A DNA stretch of 64,000 nt from an uncultured SAR86 cluster bacterium (GCA_902557575.1 CACEAR010000003.1:36654-100653), one strand, 5' to 3'; counted from the first letter of the stretch, positions 7,660-16,821 are shown. The notes: generated by a model not told the origin, from the sequence alone. Numbers and translations are program-made.

Positions 7660-7675
7660 TCACAATATATTGTGT
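7660..7675. promoter_or_regulatory. NrdR box 2 of nrdAB
   Basis: The 14 bp perfect palindrome CACAATATATTGTG (7661-7674) is the second NrdR site. It lies just upstream of a possible nrdA promoter with TTGATT at 7684-7689 and TATATG at 7708-7713 (18 bp spacer). NrdR, an ATP-cone repressor, would sense dATP/ATP; nrdR itself is not in the window. Confidence 0.8.
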
Positions 7676-7691
7676 TTTTGGGGTTGATTTC

Positions 7692-7700
7692 TTATCCACA
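7692..7700 (+). promoter_or_regulatory. DnaA box within the nrdA promoter spacer
   Basis: An exact TTATCCACA lies between the proposed -35 (7684-7689) and -10 (7708-7713) elements of nrdA. In E. coli DnaA is known to bind the nrdAB promoter. A similar link between replication initiation and dNTP supply is inferred here. Confidence 0.55.
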
Positions 7701-7821
7701 ATTTGATTATATGGACGAAGGCTAAGAAAAATCTAAAAAAGCGCATACAAAAACAAAATAATTCTTGCCTCACCCGAATAAATATAAATAGGATTTGTAG
7801 GGGATTTTTTGGGAAAAAGAA

Positions 7822-10704
7822 ATGCAAAAGAATGAAATAACAGAAAAAGAAATAAAGGCAACGCCGCCAAAAATACAAGAAGATATAAATCTTGCTGCAC
7901 CAGGCAAGCTAAGAGTTATCAAAAGAAATGGGAAAGTTGTCGCTTTTGAAAATGAAAAAATACAAGTAGCCGTAACTAAAGCTTTTCTTGCAAACGAGGG
8001 AGGAAATGCTGCAGCAAGCGAAAGAATTCATGAAAAAGTTGAGGTAATAACATCTGAGATTATGGATATCTTCACAAGAAGAATGCCTTCTGGTGGAACT
8101 CTGCACATAGAAGAGATACAAGACCAAGTCGAACTCCAACTAATGCGAAAGGAAGAGTATCAAGTTGCAAGAAGCTACATTTTATATAGAGAAGAAAGAG
8201 CAAAGAAAAGAGGGAAACCAGAGAAAAAGACTATAGAGCTCGACAAAGAAGTAAACATAAGCGTAACAAAGAAAAATGGCGAAACGGTGCCACTGGATGT
8301 TGCAAGACTTTCATCAATCATTACCGATGCATGTGAAGGGCTAGATGATGTAGATCCAAAGGCAGTTCTAGAAGAATCAATTGGTAATCTTTACGATGGT
8401 GTATCTGTTGCAGATATGAGAGCCAGCCTAATCATGACAGCAAGAACAAAAGTTGAAAAAGAACCAAACTACTCCTTTGTGACTGCTAGAATTTTAATGG
8501 ATCAAATAAGAAATGAAGCTCTTGAATTTTTGGGCATTGCAGAAGATGCAACATACGGAGATATGCAAGAATATTATCCAAAAGCCCTTTTAAACTATAT
8601 CGATAAGGGCATTGAGCTAGATATTCTTAATCCAGAACTGAAAACATTTGATTTAGAAAAAATAGGTCAAGCAATAGATCACACAAGAGACAACCAATTT
8701 ACATATCTTGGGTTACAAACGCTCTATGACAGATATTTTATCCATTCAGATGATACAAGATATGAGTTACCGCAAGTTTTCTTTATGAGAGTTGCTATGG
8801 GTCTTGCAATGGAAGAAGAAAATAGAGAAGAAAGAGCAATAGAGTTTTACAACTTGATATCAAGCTTCGATTATATGAGTTCAACACCCACCCTTTTTAA
8901 CTCAGGAACCGTGAGACCACAGCTTTCATCATGTTATCTATCAACGGTACCAGATGATTTGAAAGGCATTTTCACTGCATATCAGGATATGGCCCTACTA
9001 TCAAAATGGGCTGGCGGGCTTGGATATGACTGGACACCAGTAAGATCGCTTGGATCTTATATAAAAGGCACAAATGGAAAAAGCCAAGGCGTTGTTCCTT
9101 TCCTAAAGGTTGCCAATGATACAGCCGTTGCAGTTAATCAAGGCGGTAAAAGAAAAGGTGCAATGTGTTCTTACCTAGAAACATGGCATATGGATATCGA
9201 AGAATTCTTGGAGCTAAGAAAAAACACTGGAGATGATAGAAGAAGAACGCATGATATGAATACAGCCAACTGGGTACCAGATCTTTTTATGAAAAGAGTT
9301 CAAAATGATGAAGAGTGGTCGCTTTTCTCCCCAGGCGAAACGCCAGATTTACACGACTTAATCGGTAAAGAATTTGAGGAAAGATATGCTGAATATGAGG
9401 AAATGGGTGAAAAAGGAAAACTCAGACAATTCAAAAAAATAAAAGCAAAAGAGTTATGGAGAAAAATGCTTACAATGCTCTTTGAAACCGGTCATCCGTG
9501 GATTACTTTTAAGGATTCATGCAATCTAAGGTCGCCCCAACAACACGAGGGAGTTGTTCACTCATCTAACCTCTGTACAGAAATAACACTCAATACAAAA
9601 GCGAGTGAAGAAATTGCGGTTTGTAATTTAGGCTCTGTTAACTTAAAGCAGCACATGAAAGATGGAAAGTTAGATGAAGATAAAGTCAAACAAACGGTTA
9701 CAACTGCTATCAGGATGCTCGATAACGTTATCAACATTAATTATTATTCAGTGGAGACCTCAGAGAACTCAAATATGAAGCATAGACCAATAGGTCTTGG
9801 CCTGATGGGATTCCAGGATACTCTTTATATGCAAAATATTTCATATAACTCACAGGAAGCTGTTGATTTTGCTGATAGAAGTATGGAGCTTATAAGCTAC
9901 TATGCAATAAATGCATCATCCGATCTTGCAAAAGAAAGAGGCACATATAAGACATATGAAGGCTCACTATGGAGTCAAGGAATCTTCCCAAAAGACTCAA
10001 TAAAGATCCTAAAAGAAAATAGAGGTGAAGATTATATTAATGTTGATGAAACAGAGACCTTAGACTGGGAAGAGCTTAGAAAAAAAGTAAAAAAACAAGG
10101 GATGAGAAACTCTAACGTTATGGCTATTGCTCCTACGGCAACGATTTCTAACATAACAGGCGTAACGCAGTCGATCGAACCCACCTATCAAAATCTATAT
10201 GTTAAATCTAATCTCTCAGGAGAATTTACAATAATTAATCCCCACCTTGTGGAAAAACTCAAAGAGCTTGAACTTTGGGATGATGTGATGATTAATGACC
10301 TCAAGTATTATGAGGGAAGCCTTGCTCAAATAGGAAGAATTCCTGATGAAATAAAGGATTTATTCATGACAGCCTTCGAAGTTGAGCCTCGTTTTATAGT
10401 GGAATCAGCAAGCAGAAGACAGAAGTGGATTGATCAAGCCCAATCCTTAAATCTCTACATAGCAAATGCAAGTGGCAAAAAACTTGATGTGACATATAGA
10501 ATGGCTTGGTTGCTGGGACTAAAGACTACCTATTATTTGAGATCTTTAGCTGCTACAACAACAGAGAAATCAACAGTTAAACAAGGAGCGCTAAATGCTG
10601 TTAGTGCTTCAACAGAAACAACAAATTCGCAAGAATTAGGTGAACCGGCACCTGTACCGGATGCATGCTCTATAGACGATCCTGACTGTGAAGCTTGCCA
10701 ATAA
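7822..10704 (+). CDS. nrdA: Class I ribonucleoside-diphosphate reductase, alpha subunit, with two ATP-cones
   Basis: This is the catalytic subunit making dNDPs. Two N-terminal ATP-cone domains (about residues 30-120 and 148-235, each starting with a VIKRNGK or VTKKNGE strand) precede the ten-stranded barrel. Active-site residues are visible: Cys371 in SSCYLS, the Cys585-x-Glu587 pair in NLCTEI and Cys601 in VCNLGS. The C-terminal redox tail ends CSIDDPDCEACQ. At 960 residues with a doubled cone it resembles Pseudomonas-type NrdA rather than the 761-residue E. coli form. The outer cone is normally the dATP-sensing one. It is followed after 14 bp by nrdB and controlled by NrdR/DnaA sites upstream. 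Confidence 0.97.
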   Translation: MQKNEITEKEIKATPPKIQEDINLAAPGKLRVIKRNGKVVAFENEKIQVAVTKAFLANEGGNAAASERIHEKVEVITSEIMDIFTRRMPSGGTLHIEEIQDQVELQLMRKEEYQVARSYILYREERAKKRGKPEKKTIELDKEVNISVTKKNGETVPLDVARLSSIITDACEGLDDVDPKAVLEESIGNLYDGVSVADMRASLIMTARTKVEKEPNYSFVTARILMDQIRNEALEFLGIAEDATYGDMQEYYPKALLNYIDKGIELDILNPELKTFDLEKIGQAIDHTRDNQFTYLGLQTLYDRYFIHSDDTRYELPQVFFMRVAMGLAMEEENREERAIEFYNLISSFDYMSSTPTLFNSGTVRPQLSSCYLSTVPDDLKGIFTAYQDMALLSKWAGGLGYDWTPVRSLGSYIKGTNGKSQGVVPFLKVANDTAVAVNQGGKRKGAMCSYLETWHMDIEEFLELRKNTGDDRRRTHDMNTANWVPDLFMKRVQNDEEWSLFSPGETPDLHDLIGKEFEERYAEYEEMGEKGKLRQFKKIKAKELWRKMLTMLFETGHPWITFKDSCNLRSPQQHEGVVHSSNLCTEITLNTKASEEIAVCNLGSVNLKQHMKDGKLDEDKVKQTVTTAIRMLDNVININYYSVETSENSNMKHRPIGLGLMGFQDTLYMQNISYNSQEAVDFADRSMELISYYAINASSDLAKERGTYKTYEGSLWSQGIFPKDSIKILKENRGEDYINVDETETLDWEELRKKVKKQGMRNSNVMAIAPTATISNITGVTQSIEPTYQNLYVKSNLSGEFTIINPHLVEKLKELELWDDVMINDLKYYEGSLAQIGRIPDEIKDLFMTAFEVEPRFIVESASRRQKWIDQAQSLNLYIANASGKKLDVTYRMAWLLGLKTTYYLRSLAATTTEKSTVKQGALNAVSASTETTNSQELGEPAPVPDACSIDDPDCEACQ

Positions 10705-10718
10705 ATTAGGAGAATAAA

Positions 10719-11966
10719 ATGTTAAATTGGGATGAATTCAACGAAGTAGAAAATACAGAAAAAACAAAACAAGTTCCCCAGGAAGTTGTTAAAGAAGCAG
10801 TAAAGCAAACTGCTCAAGAAACAGAAGAACCAGTTTCAAGAGAAGCAGTAAGCTCAGTTCAGGCTGGAGATAGAGCTCAGCTTGCCAAGGAAGCAATTGA
10901 AAATCTTGATACGACTGAAGGTGAAGAAGAGCTTGAAGGTCAATCAGGTCGTGTGCAGGTTGATGATAAAGCAATGATTAACTGCAGAGCAGATCTTAAT
11001 CAGCTTGTACCATTTAAGTATGATTGGGCGTGGCAAAAATATCTCGATGGAAGTGCAAACCATTGGATGCCACAAGAAATCAATATGACAGCTGATATAG
11101 CTCTATGGAAATCAGAAGATGGCTTAACTGAAGATGAAAGAAAGATTGTAAAAAGGAACCTTGGGTTTTTCTCAACCGCCGATTCATTGGTTGCCAATAA
11201 CCTAGTTTTAGCCATATATAGATTAATTACAAACCCAGAATGCAGACAGTACATTTTAAGACAAAGTCTTGAAGAAGCTATTCATACTCATGCTTATCAA
11301 TACTGTATTGAATCTCTTGCTATGGATGAAGGAGAAATATTCAATATGTATAGAGAAATACCAAGTGTTGCAAAAAAGGCATCTTGGGGCCTTAAGTACA
11401 CAAAAGAAATGTCTGACCCCTCTTTCCAGACTGGAACAGAAGAGGCAGATAAAGCTCTCCTGAAGAATTTGATTGCATTCTATTGTGTCTTAGAAGGAAT
11501 CTTCTTTTATTGTGGATTTACACAAATATTATCTATGGGAAGAAGAAATAAGATGACAGGGACAGCAGAACAGTTCCAATACATATTAAGAGATGAGTCG
11601 ATGCATGTAAATTTTGGAATTGACATGATAAATCAGATCAAGATAGAAAACCCACATCTTTGGGATGATGAGATGAGACATGAAGCAGCTCAAATGATAT
11701 TAGAAGGTACTGAGTTAGAAGTTCAGTATGCACGAGCAACTATGCCACGTGGAATACTTGGAATGAATGCAAGCATGATGGAAGAATATTTACAATTTAT
11801 TGCAAATAGACGTCTTGTTCAAATTGGATTAGAGGAAGAATTTGTTGGCGCAACAAATCCTTTTCCTTGGATGTCCGAAATTATGGATTTAAGAAAAGAA
11901 AAGAATTTCTTTGAGACCAGAGTAATCGAATATCAAACTGGTGGTGCGCTTAATTTTGATGAATAA
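10719..11966 (+). CDS. nrdB: Class I ribonucleoside-diphosphate reductase, beta subunit
   Basis: This subunit houses the dimetal-tyrosyl radical cofactor. Ligands are seen in [10 protein letters not shown] (Asp), [11 protein letters not shown] (Glu186, His189, with Tyr193 at the radical position seven residues after the Glu), LEGIFFY (Glu) and [12 protein letters not shown] (Glu and His). The Tyr and Glu/His pattern indicates a conventional Ia-type radical centre. The first 80 or so residues are a Gln/Glu-rich, low-complexity extension absent from the E. coli protein. A strong ribosome-binding site (taggaga) lies 7 bp before the ATG. The stop is 1 bp from the convergent SDR gene. Confidence 0.96.
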   Translation: MLNWDEFNEVENTEKTKQVPQEVVKEAVKQTAQETEEPVSREAVSSVQAGDRAQLAKEAIENLDTTEGEEELEGQSGRVQVDDKAMINCRADLNQLVPFKYDWAWQKYLDGSANHWMPQEINMTADIALWKSEDGLTEDERKIVKRNLGFFSTADSLVANNLVLAIYRLITNPECRQYILRQSLEEAIHTHAYQYCIESLAMDEGEIFNMYREIPSVAKKASWGLKYTKEMSDPSFQTGTEEADKALLKNLIAFYCVLEGIFFYCGFTQILSMGRRNKMTGTAEQFQYILRDESMHVNFGIDMINQIKIENPHLWDDEMRHEAAQMILEGTELEVQYARATMPRGILGMNASMMEEYLQFIANRRLVQIGLEEEFVGATNPFPWMSEIMDLRKEKNFFETRVIEYQTGGALNFDE

Positions 11967-11967
11967 A

Positions 11968-12873
11968 CTAATCTTTTTGGTTTAATTTTTCAAAAATCTT
12001 TATCGATTGCTCTGGTCCACTTTGGAGGGCCTTAGCGCCCTTCATATCGGATATTGAATCCCAGCTTGCTGCGATGTTTTCAGGAGTCATTTCTTCACCC
12101 ATTCCAAGCGATACTCCGTCTGTCTCATGAATAAATATTCGCGAGTAAACTCCAGCACCAGCCGAAACAATAGCTCCATTGGGAGCGTCATTACCAGAAA
12201 GGTAAATAACAGCCGGCGTTACATATTCTGGCTGAAGACTCTCCCCAACCTCCTCTGGCAGTAGTCCATCTGTCATTCTTGTATAAGCAACAGGAGTTAT
12301 TGAATTTGTGTGAATATTGTATTTTTGTCCTTCTATCTTAAGCGTATTCATTAAGCCAACCATAGCCATTTTTGCCGATCCATAGTTAGATTGACCAAAG
12401 TTTCCAAATACACCACTTGAGGAACTGGTAAAGATTATTCTCCCATAATTTTGCTCTCTCATTATTGGAAAAACTGTATGTGTGCAATTTAAGGTGCCCT
12501 GAAAATGAACAGACATAACTAAATTGAAATCTTCAATAGATATTTTATGGAAACTTTTATCTCTTAAGATTCCTGCATTATTAACTAGGACGTCCACTCT
12601 TCCCCATTTCTTCATGGTTTCGTCAACCATTCCTTTTACTGCGTCTAGATCAGTAACACTAGCTCCGTTTGCTAAAGCATCACCGCCCTCTGATTTGATT
12701 TGCTCTACTACCTCATTCGCCGAATCACTAGCGCCATTTCCATCAACAGAGCCACCAAGATCATTTACAACAACCTTTGCTCCTCTTCTAGCGAACTCTA
12801 AAGCATGCTCCCTTCCAAGACCACCGCCTGCTCCAGTAACAATTACAACTTTTTCATCAAACCTTATAGACAT
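11968..12873 (-). CDS. Short-chain dehydrogenase, similar to the HSD17B4/multifunctional-enzyme-2 dehydrogenase domain
   Basis: This is an NAD(P)-dependent oxidoreductase of 301 residues. It has the cofactor motif TGAGGGLG (about 14-21), NDLGGS, NNAGIL, and the catalytic Ser-Tyr-Lys set (SSSSG, then YGSAK). The NDLGGSVDGNG stretch and the extended C-terminus are typical of the SDR domain of peroxisomal type-2 multifunctional enzymes and of bacterial 3-hydroxyacyl-CoA dehydrogenase-like SDRs. The exact substrate cannot be read from sequence. It lies 8 bp downstream of the indoleamine dioxygenase gene on the same strand, so the two are probably cotranscribed. Confidence 0.85.
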   Translation of the reverse strand: MSIRFDEKVVIVTGAGGGLGREHALEFARRGAKVVVNDLGGSVDGNGASDSANEVVEQIKSEGGDALANGASVTDLDAVKGMVDETMKKWGRVDVLVNNAGILRDKSFHKISIEDFNLVMSVHFQGTLNCTHTVFPIMREQNYGRIIFTSSSSGVFGNFGQSNYGSAKMAMVGLMNTLKIEGQKYNIHTNSITPVAYTRMTDGLLPEEVGESLQPEYVTPAVIYLSGNDAPNGAIVSAGAGVYSRIFIHETDGVSLGMGEEMTPENIAASWDSISDMKGAKALQSGPEQSIKIFEKLNQKD

Positions 12874-12881
12874 AATATTCC

Positions 12882-14048
12882 TTATTTTTTAATTGAACTT
12901 TTAGTCTCATCTCTATGCTTTCTTAAATATCTCATAAATGGCGTTCCGCCTGTTCCTCTGATCGTTGACCCGCCAGAAGTAAAGTCAGATGGATTCCTTG
13001 ATTGACTATGAATATAATCATTTGCATATCTTATATGTTGGGATCTAAATTGTGTCATTTGATCTAGGCACTTATTGACCAGCCTTCTTATCTTAATAGA
13101 ATCGTTAGCATAAATTTTTACTTTTGAATTTTTCTTTGTTTGAAAAATTAACTCCCTATGGGCAGGAGGCATATACAAGAGCATTTCCTCTAGGTAATCT
13201 CTTAAAGAGTCTTTTTTGTGCTTAACATCAAAGAGAGCATCTAAGAGAGGAATTATTGAGCTTTGGGCACCTGTCTCACCCCTAAACTGCTGGGGTTTAT
13301 TTTTATAGAAGCCTTCATAAATTAAACCCTTTGGAAGATCAGGATTATTTTTCCATCCAAATATATAGGGCCGCACCCTGTGATAATAAATATAGGGATC
13401 ACATTTTTCAGGCATTCTTTTAAAAATACTATTAACTTTTTCAAGCGAGCCAAGAATATTCTTTAGGTGCATTTCTATTTTTGATTCTGAAGTCTCTTCG
13501 ACTAGAGCAATTGTTGAGCGAACTGCCTCGGATGCAGCATCTTCAATACAAACATGAATTGTAACAAACCAGTCCTCATCAACGCCTCCAAGAAAGTTAT
13601 TGATAAGCGCTACGTTATCTAAGGAAATGTCTTTATTTTTATCAATTAAATACCAATTATCTAAGCAGTAGCTTGCGTAACTGAGTACTGCAGGTCTTCC
13701 TAAGTATTTAGATACTTTAATCCAAGGGGAAGCTATAGATTTTGGTAACTTTTTTTTGGGTTTGTTATCAGAATAAACATAAGCATGAGCTAAAAAAGAT
13801 AACTGTGAATTAATACACCTTAACTTCTTTTCTTCGCCATTTCTAATCATTTCACTAAAATTAAAGAAAGTACCAGGTAATGATTCAATGACTTGAGGCA
13901 AAGAACTGGTTAAAAGCAATTTAGGTACTTCTGCTGAAAGATCAGTTAAATATCTAGACTGTGAGTCTGATCTCACGCTCTTTAATGGAGCATGATCAGG
14001 CAAGAATCCTCTTTTTGGCTTTTTATCTAAAATAAGATCGCTTTTCAT
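12882..14048 (-). CDS. Indoleamine 2,3-dioxygenase family heme protein
   Basis: IDO enzymes open the indole ring of tryptophan to N-formylkynurenine using heme and O2. Family signatures run through the 388 residues: YLGRPAVLSYASYCLDNW, GGVDEDWFVTIHVCIE, RPYIFGWK, FRGETGAQSSIIPLLDALF (the IDO Ser-Ala-Ala-Gln-Ser-Ser-like loop), YMPPAHRELI, the proximal-heme region QFRSQHIRYANDYI (His about 338), and GTGGTPFMRYLRKHRDET near the C-terminus. It is flanked closely by an SDR (8 bp) and a PatB/MalY PLP gene (7 bp). No kynurenine formamidase or kynureninase is nearby. The family is confident; tryptophan as the physiological substrate is inference, since bacterial IDO homologues are little characterised. 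Confidence 0.88.
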   Translation of the reverse strand: MKSDLILDKKPKRGFLPDHAPLKSVRSDSQSRYLTDLSAEVPKLLLTSSLPQVIESLPGTFFNFSEMIRNGEEKKLRCINSQLSFLAHAYVYSDNKPKKKLPKSIASPWIKVSKYLGRPAVLSYASYCLDNWYLIDKNKDISLDNVALINNFLGGVDEDWFVTIHVCIEDAASEAVRSTIALVEETSESKIEMHLKNILGSLEKVNSIFKRMPEKCDPYIYYHRVRPYIFGWKNNPDLPKGLIYEGFYKNKPQQFRGETGAQSSIIPLLDALFDVKHKKDSLRDYLEEMLLYMPPAHRELIFQTKKNSKVKIYANDSIKIRRLVNKCLDQMTQFRSQHIRYANDYIHSQSRNPSDFTSGGSTIRGTGGTPFMRYLRKHRDETKSSIKK

Positions 14049-14055
14049 ATTTGAA

Positions 14056-15183
14056 TTATAGATTAATTAGTGCTTCTTCTATTCTTTTTGATGCTTTTTT
14101 TATGTTTTGATGATTGGTAGCAAAATTTATTCTAATATTATTTTTTTTACCGAACTCTATTCCATCATTTATCCCTACTCCATATTTCTCAAAATGAGAT
14201 TGAAGATTTTTGCGTTTTGGGTTTTTCAAACTAACCCATAAAAGATATGTTGCTTCAGGAACAACAGGAGATGCGTTTTTATGATTTTCTATGGCATTCA
14301 ATAAAGTTTCCAAATTCTTATTTAGATACCTTATAAGGTCATCTCTCCATTTCCATCCTTTTTTAAAAGCAGCAGAAAGAGCAATAAGACCAGTTATATT
14401 GGCATCATCAGTTATGCCTTCCGCATTCTTTTTAAAAGCTTTTCTTAACTTATCACAAGGTATTACTGCAAAAGCACAGTTCAAACCAGGAACGTTAAAT
14501 GTTTTAGATGCTGAATAAAAGGAAACAACATTTTTTTCAATAGTCTTTATAGAACCTAATGGAGTGTGTTCAAGATTCTTTTGCAAAATAAGATCACAGT
14601 GAAGTTCATCTGAAAAAACTGTAATATTTTTCTCTTTGACAATTTTTGAAAGGTTTTTTAATTCTTTCTTAGAATAAACGGTGCCTCCAGGATTCTGCGG
14701 ATTAACGAACATTAACCACGAATTCTTTTTTGCTATTAATGAAAGCTTTTTAAAATCAATTACAAGTCTTCCTCTTTCGTTCACCATAGGAATTTTTTGA
14801 ATCCTTCTTCCAAGATGCTTAGGTGCTTTAAGAAAATTTAAATATATAGGAGTAGGAATAATAACTTGTGTATTTTTAGCAATGAGATTGTAAATACTGT
14901 AAATAGGAGCTCCAACCGAAGGAGTTAAAACAATCCATTCTTTTTTAATATTCCATCCCTTATTACTAAGATATTTTTTCAGTATTTCTCTTAATCCTTT
15001 TGGTTCTGAGTGATAACCAAAAATACCATTGTCTACATATTTCCTTAGCGCGCTTTTTATGCAAGCAGGAGATTCAAAATCCATATCTGCAACCCACATT
15101 GGTAAAATATCCCTTGATTGATATCTATCCCACTTCTTGCTATTTGAATTCTTTCTATTTTTTTTCTTATCGAATTGCTTCAA
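14056..15183 (-). CDS. PLP-dependent C-S lyase/aminotransferase, PatB/MalY family
   Basis: This is a fold-type I PLP enzyme of 375 residues. KKWDRYQSRDILPMWVADMD at the N-terminus is diagnostic of the PatB/MalY cystathionine beta-lyase group. VNPQNPGGTVY binds the cofactor, FSDELHCDL carries the PLP-contacting Asp, and the Schiff-base Lys is in SASKTFNVPGL. Members cleave cystathionine or cysteine S-conjugates, and some related enzymes transaminate kynurenine. It starts an operon-like run with the IDO and SDR genes, hinting at amino-acid breakdown. Which reaction it performs is unresolved. Confidence 0.87.
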   Translation of the reverse strand: MKQFDKKKNRKNSNSKKWDRYQSRDILPMWVADMDFESPACIKSALRKYVDNGIFGYHSEPKGLREILKKYLSNKGWNIKKEWIVLTPSVGAPIYSIYNLIAKNTQVIIPTPIYLNFLKAPKHLGRRIQKIPMVNERGRLVIDFKKLSLIAKKNSWLMFVNPQNPGGTVYSKKELKNLSKIVKEKNITVFSDELHCDLILQKNLEHTPLGSIKTIEKNVVSFYSASKTFNVPGLNCAFAVIPCDKLRKAFKKNAEGITDDANITGLIALSAAFKKGWKWRDDLIRYLNKNLETLLNAIENHKNASPVVPEATYLLWVSLKNPKRKNLQSHFEKYGVGINDGIEFGKKNNIRINFATNHQNIKKASKRIEEALINL

Positions 15184-15231
15184 TATGAACCCCCCCTATA
15201 GGATTATTTTATCAATAATGAGTAGTTTTTG

Positions 15232-15259
15232 TTGGTATTAAATTTTAAAGATTTATAAT
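15232..15259 (+). promoter_or_regulatory. Candidate sigma-70 promoter of mdh
   Basis: TTGGTA at 15232-15237 and TATAAT at 15254-15259 are separated by 16 bp. Transcription would start near 15266, about 20 nt before the mdh ATG at 15287. Confidence 0.5.
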
Positions 15260-15286
15260 AAGGTAATTTAAATCTCTATTAAAAAA

Positions 15287-16282
15287 ATGAAAAATGAAAT
15301 TAAAGTGGTGGTTACTGGTGCAGCTGGTCAGATTGGCTATTCGTTGATTCCTAGATTAATTGATGGAAATACTTTTGGAGATTCGACCGTTAATCTTTCG
15401 TTAGTAGAAATTCCTCAAGTTGTATCAAAACTTGAAGGGTTAGCTATGGAGCTTGATGATTCATACTTTCCAAATCTTGGAACTATTGACTACACGGATA
15501 ACTTCTCAGAAGCTGCAGATGGCGCTGATTGGTTTTTGCTTGTAGGAAGTATTCCTAGAGGTATTGTTTACAATGGAAAAAAGATTGAAGAGCGTTCAGA
15601 CTTACTCCAAATTAATGGGGGGATCTTTGTTGATCAAGGAAAAGCGATCGGAGAATTTGGTAATGAAAATGCAAAAATTCTTGTTGTTGGAAATCCAGCA
15701 AATACAAATGCTTTGATAGGTAGAAAGGCTGCAAATAATTCATCTCAAACCTGGATGGCCATGACTATGCTTGATTCAAATAGAGCTAAATCGATGTTAG
15801 CAAAAAAACTTTCATGCAACGTTTCGGAAATTAAGAAGATGATTATTTGGGGCAATCATAGCCCTACTATGTATCCAGATCTTGAAAATGCATTAAAGGA
15901 CAATCAGTCTGTAGCAAACTTAATTGAAGATACAAATTGGATAGATTCTCACTTTATACCAAATGTTCAGCAAAGAGGAAAAGCAGTGATTGATGCAAGG
16001 GGAGCTTCTTCAGCAACTTCTGCTGCAAAGGCTGCACTTGATACAGTGATTGCTTGTGAAAATGCAACTTCATCAGATGATTGCTTTAGTGCAGCAGTTT
16101 ATAGCGATGGAGCATATGATGTTCCTGAAGGAATTATGTGCGGCTTTCCCTTAATGACAACACCTAGTGGAGAGATTGAAATCATTAGGGATTTAACACT
16201 TTCTGATAATGCAAGATCTAGATTGAATTTGTCAGTTGATGAGTTGCTTTCTGAAAGAGAGGCCGTAAAAGATCTTTTGTGA
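15287..16282 (+). CDS. mdh: Malate dehydrogenase (type 2, cytosolic-like)
   Basis: The enzyme interconverts malate and oxaloacetate with NAD. The nucleotide-binding motif is TGAAGQIGYSL (about 10-20). Substrate arginines lie in the SIPRG loop (about residue 90, where type-2 MDHs have the mobile loop) and in DSNRA. The catalytic Asp/His relay is visible in MLDSNRA and WGNHSPTMYPD. The 331 residues and this WGNHS signature belong to the group that includes Thermus and eukaryotic cytosolic MDH. It completes, with the suc and sdh genes of this window, the route from 2-oxoglutarate to oxaloacetate except fumarase. Confidence 0.95.
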   Translation: MKNEIKVVVTGAAGQIGYSLIPRLIDGNTFGDSTVNLSLVEIPQVVSKLEGLAMELDDSYFPNLGTIDYTDNFSEAADGADWFLLVGSIPRGIVYNGKKIEERSDLLQINGGIFVDQGKAIGEFGNENAKILVVGNPANTNALIGRKAANNSSQTWMAMTMLDSNRAKSMLAKKLSCNVSEIKKMIIWGNHSPTMYPDLENALKDNQSVANLIEDTNWIDSHFIPNVQQRGKAVIDARGASSATSAAKAALDTVIACENATSSDDCFSAAVYSDGAYDVPEGIMCGFPLMTTPSGEIEIIRDLTLSDNARSRLNLSVDELLSEREAVKDLL

Positions 16283-16719
16283 AAAGCTTTTTAACCTCAA
16301 AGTTTATTAAGTATATTCAAAGTATAGTAATCGATGAGAAACTCAGCGAAATAGCGATCATAACAGGCGCTAATATTTCTAAATTAGTCGACAATATTTC
16401 AGGAAATTTTGATTCTTTAAATGTTTATAACAAAATTAATGATTTTTGTGGAAGTGCAGAGATTTATTTTATTTTTCCAGATGTAAATTTTACCTTTGAA
16501 GAGATTGGTCTTGTTAAGAATGCTTATTCTCAAAAGCTAATTATTTTTAGCTTTAAAAATATAAATGAAGATCTTTTAAAGCTTGGGTTGGTTAAAGAAT
16601 TTTCTGAGAAAGATTTACACTGTCATAGCTATAATTTAAAAACCTATAATATTAAAAGAGATTGGAATAATCCAAAAGGATGGGCTAATCCTGAAAACTT
16701 TAATAAATATAGATGGTGA
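16279..16719 (+). CDS. Conserved hypothetical protein, DUF6231-like
   Basis: This 146-residue protein starts at a GTG overlapping the mdh stop by 4 bp, so it is translationally coupled to mdh. The C-terminus (YNIKRDWNNPKGWANPENFN then KYRW) resembles a small uncharacterised gammaproteobacterial family whose members end in a similar W-NP-x-x-W-x-x-P-x-x-x-x-K-[FY]-RW pattern. The first 100 residues look like an alpha/beta fold (a central hydrophobic strand AEIYFIFPDVNF). No catalytic motif, signal peptide or membrane segment is seen. No function is proposed; the family name is from memory of the C-terminal motif. Confidence 0.7.
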   Translation: MKSFLTSKFIKYIQSIVIDEKLSEIAIITGANISKLVDNISGNFDSLNVYNKINDFCGSAEIYFIFPDVNFTFEEIGLVKNAYSQKLIIFSFKNINEDLLKLGLVKEFSEKDLHCHSYNLKTYNIKRDWNNPKGWANPENFNKYRW

Positions 16720-16734
16720 TTTGTAAATAAACTA

Positions 16735-16765
16735 TTGACCTAGAGATATCTCTAACTTTTATAAT
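16735..16765 (+). promoter_or_regulatory. Candidate promoter with a palindromic operator in its spacer
   Basis: TTGACC (16735-16740) and TATAAT (16760-16765) frame a 19 bp spacer whose first 14 bp form the perfect palindrome TAGAGATATCTCTA (16741-16754). A repressor or activator could bind between the elements. The start of transcription would be about 16772, 50 nt before the ATG of the secreted-protein gene. Confidence 0.45.
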
Positions 16766-16821
16766 TAATTTTTAGAGTGGGCATCAAGGAACTTTTTATA
16801 TTTTCCTCTGTCTACAATAAT

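Noticed and set aside
7565..7821. The nrdA upstream region as the replication origin
   Set aside because: It has two DnaA boxes, but they are explained by nrdAB regulation and there is no tight cluster; the 3967-4262 region is the better candidate.
7660..7878. Phe-rich open frame on the minus strand across the nrdA upstream region
   Set aside because: Composition reflects A-rich leader DNA read backwards; it overlaps NrdR/DnaA sites and the nrdA start.
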